The position numbers were made by a program, and so were the translations under genes. Below, one piece after another: positions 1-5,459 of a DNA stretch of 6,897 nt. Below the pieces are notes generated by a model. The model was not told the origin of the DNA and did not search any database. It saw nothing but the letters and a program-made list of their open reading frames with translations. The stretch's first letter is position 1, and each line of letters opens with the position of its first letter. Source of the DNA: Actinobacteria bacterium RBG_16_64_13 (GTDB taxonomy: Bacteria > Actinomycetota > Thermoleophilia > RBG-16-64-13). The stretch covers positions 4,231 to 11,127 of the forward strand of contig MELN01000071.1 of assembly GCA_001768675.1 (NCBI GenBank), given 5' to 3'.

Positions 1-227
1 TAGATCTCCATGCCGTGACCGAACGGGTGCTGGGTGTCGGCCGGGCGGGCGCCCCGCTTGAGACCGTAGAAGAGGAGTCCTCCGTTGCCGGTGTCCACCA
101 CTGAGTGGATGCCCTCGGAGATCATGGCCGAGCTGCCGGTCATCGCGCCCGCCACGAACTTGATGGCGGCGATGGCGGCATTCCCCACGATAGCGGCTAC
201 TACGGCTTTCTTGGATTCGGCGGCCAT
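1..227 (-). CDS. Cation diffusion facilitator (CDF) family metal transporter, N-terminal fragment
   Basis: Only the first 75 residues are present; the gene continues past the left edge. Translation from the ATG at 225-227 gives a short charged N-terminus, a hydrophobic first membrane segment (about residues 8-28, AVVAAIVGNAAIAAIKFVAG), and then SSAMISEGIHSVVDTGNGGL leading into a second membrane segment. CDF proteins are inner-membrane secondary transporters that export divalent metals, usually Zn(II), in exchange for protons. The transmembrane metal site normally uses an acidic or His residue and an Asp four apart on helix 2. Here this is H41 and D45, the HxxxD form usually associated with zinc. 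The HPFGHG loop (residues 67-72) after helix 2 is also typical. The 'IHSxxDTGN' wording resembles the SLC30A9/ZnT9-like branch more than FieF, though I recall this rather than having tested it. The start lies 6 nt after the dehydratase stop, so the two are probably cotranscribed. The nearest SD-like AGGAAGG lies rather far upstream, about 19 nt. Confidence 0.9.
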   Translation of the reverse strand, partial: MAAESKKAVVAAIVGNAAIAAIKFVAGAMTGSSAMISEGIHSVVDTGNGGLLFYGLKRGARPADTQHPFGHGMEI

Positions 228-233
228 TGGCGT

Positions 234-1700
234 TTAGTTTGCCGACCCTTCCTGAGGCTGTATGAAGCCCCAAGTGACCCTCTTTGTCGGCAGTATGACA
301 GTCGCCCCGCCTTCCAACCAGATTTCGCCGGTGATCGCTTCTATCCACCAGGCCAGGTCCACCAGGAATCGGCCGTCCAGAACGTGCTTGTCGTAGACGT
401 AAGATCTCACCAGGGCCAGATCCGTGGTCATGCCGTGAGAATCGGCGTACCTGCCACGCATGTGAGGGACGACGTCGAGAAAGCGGACGCCGTCGGGATT
501 GGTGGGGACGGGTTTGCCATATGCGGCCATGGTCGGGGCGGGCATCAAACCCCAACGGACGTTGTGGAGCCAACCGTGGTCACCCATCCAGTTGCTGATG
601 TGGCGCAAAGCGAGGTCGCGGCCGTAGAAGTTGACCAACGGGGACCTGGCCCCGGCCACGGTCTTGTGGATGTCCGTCGTGTCGATGGCGCCATCTCCCT
701 CGAAAGCGGGGATCTCCACGGCGGTTCCGGGGTTCTCCGGGACCGGAGGCACTTGGTCCTCGCGCCTGGGGGTGCGGTAGATCCCGTCGGCCTCGCCCCG
801 GATGAGCAGTCGGCGCCTCTCAGGGTCCATGATCTCCCTCTTCAGCGTTCGGCTCCCGCCGGTGCCCTGGCCGAAGGGCGCGGTAGGAAGGACGGGGTCG
901 TCGAGGGGGCCGTCCGCGGTCCAAGCCGGCTCGTCCCCGATGTTGACGTCTTCCCAATACAGCGGCGTTGCGCCCTGACGGCGCTCTTTGGACCAGACCT
1001 CGACGATGAATTCCCAATCCTGGTCGGTATAGCGGTGGGCGGGCCGGGCGGTCCACGCGGGGGCGTCCCACGTATCGGCGAAACCGAAGCTCTCCGGTCT
1101 TCTTCCGGGCTTGAAGGTCTTCATGCTCTCCATCACCCGCCAGACGCAGTCATTGACCTTCTCGCCCCTCTGGTTGTACACGCGGCCCTCGGTCCGGAGG
1201 ACCAGACTCCGGAAGATGGAGCCCTCCGAGGGGGTCAGATCGGTCACGGTTCGAGAGTCGGCGACCATGCGGAGAGTGTCGCCCGGATGGACCGGTCTGT
1301 GGTTGGTGACGCTGTGGTTGAGTTGAGAGACCAGCAGCGTGTCCCTCGCTTCGGGGGGGAAGGGGACCATGAAAGTGTCATCGTGGGCTCCGAAGCAGGG
1401 CATGGCTAGGATGTTGGGGTATCCGAGGCGTCTCGCGTATTCCGCGTCGTTAAGGATCGGGTTCTCGGGATCGTACTTGGCGTTGTTGTAGCGGACCATG
1501 TCTTCGGCCACCGGCACCGGGGGACCAAGCCCAGGCGTGTCCTCGGGGAGGGCGCCCTTCGCCAGGGCTCGGATATCCACGTCCCCGCGATCGGCGAGCG
1601 AGCGGTTGCGGGCGATGTACTCCTCCGCAAGGGCTCTCTCCCGATCGGTGAACACTCCGGGGAACAGTATTTCGAAATCCTTCGCGTCGAATCGGGACAT
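234..1700 (-). CDS. MaoC-like double-hotdog acyl-CoA dehydratase/hydratase
   Basis: Encodes 488 residues. Start ATG 1698-1700 is chosen over the in-frame ATG at 1791-1793 because AAAGGAG (1709-1715) sits 8 nt upstream of it and the longer start has no ribosome site. The N-terminal half has a hotdog-like stretch with HRPVHPGDTL (134-143) and GRVYNQRGEKV (172-182), typical of the MaoC dehydratase N-domain. Its active-site-like loop, YDPENPILNDAEYAR (76-90), resembles the hydratase-2 motif but lacks the Asp and His at the expected positions. The C-terminal half begins near YWEDVNIGDE (248-257) and contains GDHGWLHN (373-380), a D-x4-H pair (D374, H379) matching the hydratase 2 dyad. TGEIWLEGGATVILP (457-471) looks like the closing hotdog strand. 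The pattern of non-catalytic N-domain plus catalytic C-domain matches eukaryote-like 2-enoyl-CoA hydratases. The likely reaction is reversible hydration of an enoyl-CoA in the cytoplasm; the substrate is unknown. Confidence 0.8.
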   Translation of the reverse strand: MSRFDAKDFEILFPGVFTDRERALAEEYIARNRSLADRGDVDIRALAKGALPEDTPGLGPPVPVAEDMVRYNNAKYDPENPILNDAEYARRLGYPNILAMPCFGAHDDTFMVPFPPEARDTLLVSQLNHSVTNHRPVHPGDTLRMVADSRTVTDLTPSEGSIFRSLVLRTEGRVYNQRGEKVNDCVWRVMESMKTFKPGRRPESFGFADTWDAPAWTARPAHRYTDQDWEFIVEVWSKERRQGATPLYWEDVNIGDEPAWTADGPLDDPVLPTAPFGQGTGGSRTLKREIMDPERRRLLIRGEADGIYRTPRREDQVPPVPENPGTAVEIPAFEGDGAIDTTDIHKTVAGARSPLVNFYGRDLALRHISNWMGDHGWLHNVRWGLMPAPTMAAYGKPVPTNPDGVRFLDVVPHMRGRYADSHGMTTDLALVRSYVYDKHVLDGRFLVDLAWWIEAITGEIWLEGGATVILPTKRVTWGFIQPQEGSAN

Positions 1701-1708
1701 CCGCGGTG

Positions 1709-1715
1709 CTCCTTT
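1709..1715 (-). promoter_or_regulatory. Ribosome binding site of the dehydratase gene
   Basis: On the minus strand this reads AAAGGAG, 8 nt before the ATG at 1698-1700. It decides the start: the alternative in-frame ATG 31 codons upstream is preceded by a C-rich stretch with no purine-rich element. Confidence 0.75.
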
Positions 1716-1740
1716 GGCGCGTTCGCCGGTCGGGGGCCGG

Positions 1741-1768
1741 CCTACACTGTGCAAATGGGTCACGTCAA
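1741..1768 (-). promoter_or_regulatory. Candidate sigma70-type promoter for the dehydratase/CDF operon
   Basis: Minus-strand TTGACG (plus 1763-1768) is followed 16 nt later by TGTAGG (plus 1741-1746). The -35 is close to consensus but the -10 is weak (3 of 6). Its position would give a leader of about 30 nt to the ATG at 1700 and supports that start. A small inverted repeat, GCCGG/CCGGC (1725-1729 and 1737-1741, 7-nt loop), lies just downstream and could be a regulator site. This is inferred from matches alone. Confidence 0.3.
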
Positions 1769-1815
1769 ATACCATACACGTCTCAGGCCTCATGGGGAAG
1801 ACGCGGGCGCGGAGC

Positions 1816-1844
1816 TTGACAAGAAGCTTCGACTGAGTGACTCT
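1816..1844 (+). promoter_or_regulatory. Candidate sigma70-type promoter for the beta-helix/glmM cassette
   Basis: A perfect TTGACA (1816-1821) is followed after 17 nt by GACTCT (1839-1844), which keeps only the conserved second A and last T of a -10. Transcription would begin near 1851, about 32 nt before the ATG at 1883. The spacer and -10 contain short palindromes: GAAGCTTC (1823-1830) and GAGTGACTC (1835-1843). These could be an operator or simply chance. No other promoter-like element was found upstream of glmM or the third gene, so one transcript for all three is likely. Confidence 0.35.
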
Positions 1845-1871
1845 AGCCCGAGCCTTGTCCGATGTTGGCTT

Positions 1872-1877
1872 GAGGAG
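1872..1877 (+). promoter_or_regulatory. Ribosome binding site of the beta-helix gene
   Basis: GAGGAG lies 5 nt before the ATG at 1883, which supports that start over any later Met codon. Confidence 0.7.
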
Positions 1878-1882
1878 CGTTC

Positions 1883-3100
1883 ATGGATCTGCAGCCTCGG
1901 GGCTACCAAAAGGTCATCCAACTTATCAACAAGGGCGTGAACGTGCCCAACCCCCTTAGTCTGGACATCGGGGACGAGGTGGATGTTGGCCGCATTTCCG
2001 GCCGGGGGGTCACCCTCTTTCCCGGCTGCCGTCTCTACGGCGCGCGAACGGCCATCTCCGCTGGGGTCAAGCTGGGCGCCGAGGGCCCGGTGACAATCGA
2101 TGATTGCTGTCTCGGCGCGGATGTGGAGCTCAAGGGGGGCTGCTTCAAGCAATCGGTCTTCTTGGAGCGGGCAAACATGGGATGGGGAGCGGAGGTCCGT
2201 GAAGGTTGCCTGCTCGAAGAGGAGGCCGGCGGCGCTCACTGCGTGGGACTCAAGCAGACGATCCTCTTTCCGTTCGTGGTCCTCGGCAGCCTCGTCAACT
2301 TCTGCGACTGTCTGATGGCCGGTGGGACCAGCCGCAAGGACCACAGCGAGGTGGGCAGTTCGTACATCCATTTCAACTACACCCCGGATGGCGACAAAGC
2401 CACCGCGTCGCTCTTTGGCGATGTGGTCCGAGGTGTCATGCTCGATCAGGCTCGGATCTTCCTGGGCGGCCAGGGGGGCGCCGTCGGCCCCGTGCGGGTG
2501 GGTTTCGGCACCGTCGTGGCGGCCGGTTCCATCCTGCGCCGCGATGTGGTCGAGGACGGGCGGCTGGTGGTCGACGGTCCGCCCCCCGACCTGCAGAGGC
2601 GGTACGTGCCACAGGCACACGGGAACCTCACGAGAGTCGTGCGCAACAACGTCATGTACCTCGCGAATCTCGTGGCGCTCGAGCAGTGGTACAAGAAGGT
2701 CAGGGCTCAGTTCTTCGCCCGTGAGGAAATGGGCGAGCTGGTCTATCAGGGCGCGGTGGAGACACTGGCGCTCGCCAAAGCCGAGCGGATCAAGCATCTG
2801 GTGGCCTTGGCCGAGATGGTACAGACTTCAGGAGCCCGTGGCCGGGAGTTGCGGGAACGCGCTGTCGAGTTGGGGGCAGCCTTCGGCTCCGAGACGGTAC
2901 TGCCCTCGGGAGACGGATTCCCCGCCGGACTCGGAGACTTCGAGCCCGGCGGGCCGGGTGGATACATCGCCGCCATTCACGGCCTTACGCCGGGCTCAAG
3001 GGCCGCGGGGGTAGAGTGGCTCGGGCAGATCGTCGACGTGCTCTGCGGAAAGGCCGGCGCGCTCCTCCGCTCCATGGACCTGTTCGGCGGCGGGCACTAG
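1883..3100 (+). CDS. Left-handed beta-helix protein, GlmU acetyltransferase-like, lacking a uridyltransferase domain
   Basis: Encodes 405 residues. The first ~220 residues show the loose hexapeptide periodicity (hydrophobic-G-x-x-x-x) of a left-handed beta-helix. The stretch at 135-221 resembles the active-site region of the GlmU C-domain. H154 (KDHSEVG) is in the place of its catalytic His, NYTPDGDKAT (165-174) corresponds to its NYDG...K...T segment, and IFLGGQGG...GPVRVGFGTVVAAGS (192-216) corresponds to the final coils that bind acetyl-CoA. GlmU's N-terminal pyrophosphorylase domain (GxGTRM signature) is absent: the protein starts directly with MDLQPRGYQK. Residues from about 245 to 405 are not hexapeptide. 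They look mostly helical (e.g. 260-330) with a Gly/Pro-rich linker near 340-360, and I do not recognise them. The position directly upstream of glmM supports a role in UDP-GlcNAc synthesis, probably glucosamine-1-phosphate N-acetylation in the cytoplasm. Similar proteins are often annotated UDP-GlcNAc pyrophosphorylase, which the missing domain does not support. A sugar-binding scaffold or another acyltransferase is possible. Confidence 0.8.
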   Translation: MDLQPRGYQKVIQLINKGVNVPNPLSLDIGDEVDVGRISGRGVTLFPGCRLYGARTAISAGVKLGAEGPVTIDDCCLGADVELKGGCFKQSVFLERANMGWGAEVREGCLLEEEAGGAHCVGLKQTILFPFVVLGSLVNFCDCLMAGGTSRKDHSEVGSSYIHFNYTPDGDKATASLFGDVVRGVMLDQARIFLGGQGGAVGPVRVGFGTVVAAGSILRRDVVEDGRLVVDGPPPDLQRRYVPQAHGNLTRVVRNNVMYLANLVALEQWYKKVRAQFFAREEMGELVYQGAVETLALAKAERIKHLVALAEMVQTSGARGRELRERAVELGAAFGSETVLPSGDGFPAGLGDFEPGGPGGYIAAIHGLTPGSRAAGVEWLGQIVDVLCGKAGALLRSMDLFGGGH

Positions 3101-3109
3101 ATCCCGATC

Positions 3110-3121
3110 AAGGAGAAGGAG
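3110..3121 (+). promoter_or_regulatory. Tandem Shine-Dalgarno sequence of glmM
   Basis: AAGGAG occurs twice back to back (3110-3115 and 3116-3121), leaving 9 nt and 3 nt to the ATG at 3125. The first copy has the better spacing. It lies in the 24-nt gap after the beta-helix stop and suggests that glmM is strongly translated on its own. Confidence 0.65.
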
Positions 3122-3124
3122 CAC

Positions 3125-4489
3125 ATGGGCAGGCTCTTCGGGACCGATGGGATCCGCGGCGAGGCCTTCCGCTACCCCGTGGACGCGGCGACAGCCTTCG
3201 CCGTGGGCCAAGCGGTGTCTCGAGTTCTCGTGAGGCCCGGAGGCGAATCCCGAGTGGTCTTGGGCAGGGACACTCGCGTGTCCGGAGAGATGTTGGAAGA
3301 CGCCCTGCGGGCCGGCATCGTCGCTGCCGGGGGCACGCCGGTCTTGGCGGGGGTGCTGCCCACGCCGGGGATCGCCTTCGTAGTCAGGGACTTGGGAGCC
3401 GCTGCCGGGGTCGTGATCTCCGCCTCGCACAACCCGTATCAGGACAACGGCATCAAGGTCTTCTCCGGAGCCGGCTTCAAGCTGTCCGACGACGAGGAGA
3501 ACGCCATCGAGGCGCTCGTCCTGGGAGGGGAATTGCCGCCCAGGGACATGCCGCGAAGGGCCCCGCTGCCAACGGAAGTAGACGGCTCTCAACACCTCGA
3601 CGACGCTGTCGACCGCTACGCGGCGTTCCTGCGGGGGACCTTCCCGCGTTCTTTGTCGCTTCAAGGGGAGAAGGTCGTCTTGGACACAGCCAACGGGGCG
3701 ACCTTCCAAGTCGGCCCGGCCGTGTTCCGCGAGCTGGGGGCCCAAGTCACGGTCATCCACGACACCCCTGACGGCCGCAACATCAACCAGGAATGTGGCT
3801 CGCAGCACACCGGCGACCTGGAGCGAACGGTGGTGGCGCAGGGCGCCACGCTCGGACTGGCCTTCGACGGCGACGGAGACCGTCTGATGGCGGTCGACGA
3901 GACCGGCGCGGTGCTGACGGGCGATCAGATTCTCATGATCTGCGCCCACATGCTCAAGCAAGAGAACAGGCTCAAGAACGACCTGCTGGTGTCGACAGTC
4001 ATGAGCAATATGGGGCTGCGGGCCGCGTGCAAGAAGTACGGCTTCGCTCACCAGGCCACCAAGGTCGGCGATCGTCACGTCCTGGAGGAGATGCGGCACC
4101 TGGGCGCCGTCCTGGGAGGCGAGGACTCCGGCCACGTGGTGTTTCTCGAATACCACACCACAGGGGACGGCATCTTGGCGGCCCTGCAGTTGCTGGCCGC
4201 CATGCTCAAGGCTGGAAAGCCGCTGTCGGAACTGGCCGGGCTCATGGAGGTCTTCCCACAGAAGCTCATCAATGTAGAGGTGAAGAGCAAACCGGATATC
4301 CAGTCGGTCCAGGAGATCGTGCGGGCGATAGCGGAAGCGGAGGCCGAACTCAAGGATGGGGGCCGGGTCCTTGTGCGGTATTCGGGCACCCAGGACATGT
4401 GCCGGGTCATGGTGGAGGGGCCGACCGTGGCGATCACCGAGAGACTTGCCAAGCGGGTGGCAGACGTGGTGAAGGCCGCGCTCGGGTAG
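3125..4489 (+). CDS. glmM: Phosphoglucosamine mutase
   Basis: Encodes 454 residues, a usual length for bacterial GlmM. It interconverts glucosamine-6-phosphate and glucosamine-1-phosphate in the cytoplasm through a phosphoserine enzyme, on the route to UDP-GlcNAc for peptidoglycan and lipopolysaccharide. All four alpha-D-phosphohexomutase signatures are visible. The N-terminus has LFGTDGIRG (4-12). The phosphoserine loop is SASHNPYQDNGIKVF (99-113), with S101 the catalytic residue. The Mg-binding loop is DGDGDR (248-253), with D248, D250 and D252. The sugar-binding loop is GGEDSGH (331-337). The C-terminal phosphate-binding loop is RYSGTQ (418-423), where many GlmM have RPSGTE. The GTDGIRG start and the DNGIK wording favour GlmM over phosphomannomutase or phosphoglucomutase. 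The gene follows the beta-helix gene by 24 nt and precedes the third gene by 2 nt, so it is the centre of the cassette. Confidence 0.95.
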   Translation: MGRLFGTDGIRGEAFRYPVDAATAFAVGQAVSRVLVRPGGESRVVLGRDTRVSGEMLEDALRAGIVAAGGTPVLAGVLPTPGIAFVVRDLGAAAGVVISASHNPYQDNGIKVFSGAGFKLSDDEENAIEALVLGGELPPRDMPRRAPLPTEVDGSQHLDDAVDRYAAFLRGTFPRSLSLQGEKVVLDTANGATFQVGPAVFRELGAQVTVIHDTPDGRNINQECGSQHTGDLERTVVAQGATLGLAFDGDGDRLMAVDETGAVLTGDQILMICAHMLKQENRLKNDLLVSTVMSNMGLRAACKKYGFAHQATKVGDRHVLEEMRHLGAVLGGEDSGHVVFLEYHTTGDGILAALQLLAAMLKAGKPLSELAGLMEVFPQKLINVEVKSKPDIQSVQEIVRAIAEAEAELKDGGRVLVRYSGTQDMCRVMVEGPTVAITERLAKRVADVVKAALG

Positions 4490-4491
4490 CG

Positions 4492-5400
4492 ATGGAAGAG
4501 GAGATAGTCAGGCTGCTCGAGGAGCAGGGGCCCCTCACGGGCGCCGAGTTGCGGGCGGCGCTGGGCAACGACGGGTTCGGCCAGTGGAAGGCCTGCATGC
4601 GCTCTCCCAAGCTGGAGATCAGAAGGGTAGGGAGGCGCTATCTCCGCCTCGACCAGAAGGTGGAAGGTTACGCTCGTTTGTCTCCGTCGATCCTCCGTGA
4701 ATTCCTCACCTACTCGGTGGTAGGGCTTTCCGATGCGCCGGCGGCGCTGGAGGCAAGGGCAGGCACGCTGGCGGCCAGGATCGGGGAGATCACCGCGGCC
4801 AAGTTCAGACTCGCCCAAAGGATCATGTCCGACATCGGCGGCCGCCTTCTGGGCGAGGACGAGAGCGCGGAAGACCGTTTCTGTGTGCTTCTGGCCGGCG
4901 ACGTCGTCTACGAGATGGCTCATGACGCGCCTCGGCCCGAGCGGAGCACCAGCCGCATGGTCCGCGGGTCCGACTTGGACCTCGTCGTCATAATGGACGA
5001 CCAGGCGCCCGAGGAGTTGTTCAAACGGCTGGACGACGCCATCTACGAGCAGAAGCACAGGCACCTGATCAACCCGTCGATCCGGGAAGAGATCGACTAC
5101 GTCATCAAGCCCTTCGAGCGGCTACAAGAACAGGCTGGCTTTGATACCTTCAAGCACATGGTCTCGTGCAAGATCGTCGATGAGGCTGTTCTTCTCTACG
5201 GCAGTGAACGGCTCTTCCAGGCGGCGAAGGACCTGCTGGTCGAGCGGCATATCATCAAAGAGCTGGAGGCCATGCAGCGAGCCGCGACCGGGCTCCGCGA
5301 CGAAGCGGAACGGCAGCTGCTCACCAGGGACGAGGACAGCCTGAGCGGCGGCGATCTGTATCTCTTCTACACGTCCGAGGAGTCGGAAGAGTTCGAGTAG
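4492..5400 (+). CDS. Nucleotidyltransferase-fold protein with N-terminal winged-helix-like region
   Basis: Encodes 302 residues from ATG 4492, 2 nt after the glmM stop. No good Shine-Dalgarno is seen, so translation is probably coupled to glmM. The frame stays open far upstream inside glmM, but that part is out of frame with glmM and is not coding. Residues 1-56 (EEIVRLLEEQGPLTGAELRAAL, then a basic IRRVGRRYLRLD stretch) look like a winged helix-turn-helix. The core is a nucleotidyltransferase (NTase) fold: hydrophobic strand CVLLAGDVVY (131-140), then RGSDLDLVVIMDD (158-170) with the metal-binding pair D161 and D163, and EEIDYVIKPF (199-208) giving a plausible third carboxylate, D202. The tail after about 220 is helical (helix near 241-279) and ends in an acidic EESEEFE. 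The usual G-S pair of the first strand appears as G136-D137, with a longer-than-usual loop to the D-x-D. I recognise no named family; the substrate is unknown. It could modify nucleotides, protein or tRNA, or act as a regulator through the HTH. Confidence 0.75.
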   Translation: MEEEIVRLLEEQGPLTGAELRAALGNDGFGQWKACMRSPKLEIRRVGRRYLRLDQKVEGYARLSPSILREFLTYSVVGLSDAPAALEARAGTLAARIGEITAAKFRLAQRIMSDIGGRLLGEDESAEDRFCVLLAGDVVYEMAHDAPRPERSTSRMVRGSDLDLVVIMDDQAPEELFKRLDDAIYEQKHRHLINPSIREEIDYVIKPFERLQEQAGFDTFKHMVSCKIVDEAVLLYGSERLFQAAKDLLVERHIIKELEAMQRAATGLRDEAERQLLTRDEDSLSGGDLYLFYTSEESEEFE

Positions 5401-5459
5401 GGTGGCGTCGAAGCCGTACACGCGAAAGCGCGCCGGCGCGCGAGAAGCTGGAAGGGGAC
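5401..5459. terminator. Convergent intergenic gap with a 14-bp GC palindrome, possible bidirectional terminator
   Basis: The two genes converge on this 59-nt gap. It holds GCGCGCCGGCGCGC (5428-5441), a perfect self-complementary sequence able to form a 5-bp stem with a CCGG loop on either strand. An overlapping CGCG-AAAG-CGCG hairpin (5421-5432) is also possible. There is no T-tract on either side, so it is not a canonical intrinsic terminator. In GC-rich DNA such a palindrome may also arise by chance or serve as a protein or methylation site. Confidence 0.25.

Noticed and set aside
105..1409. Plus-strand open frame of 434 codons opposite the dehydratase
   Set aside because: It is antisense to a gene with clear MaoC motifs and a good ribosome site. 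Its product is low-complexity Gly/Arg/Val-rich with no motif, as expected from GC-rich antisense frames.
1701..1793. 31-residue N-terminal extension of the dehydratase from ATG 1791-1793
   Set aside because: No Shine-Dalgarno is present before it. The downstream ATG at 1698-1700 has AAAGGAG at 8 nt, and the extension overlaps the candidate promoter.
1790..2797. Minus-strand open frame of 335 codons opposite the beta-helix gene
   Set aside because: It is antisense to recognisable hexapeptide repeats, with a His/Arg/Asp-rich product and no domain.
2996..4156. Minus-strand open frame of 386 codons opposite glmM
   Set aside because: It is a shadow of a confidently identified glmM; the composition is typical of GC-rich complementary frames.
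3793..4491. Upstream extension of the nucleotidyltransferase-like gene into glmM
   Set aside because: The extension is out of frame with glmM and Arg/Gly-rich, with no motif. ATG 4492, just after the glmM stop, gives a sensible 302-residue protein.
4075..5064. Minus-strand open frame of 329 codons opposite the end of glmM and the third gene
   Set aside because: It is antisense to two supported genes and has no recognisable features.
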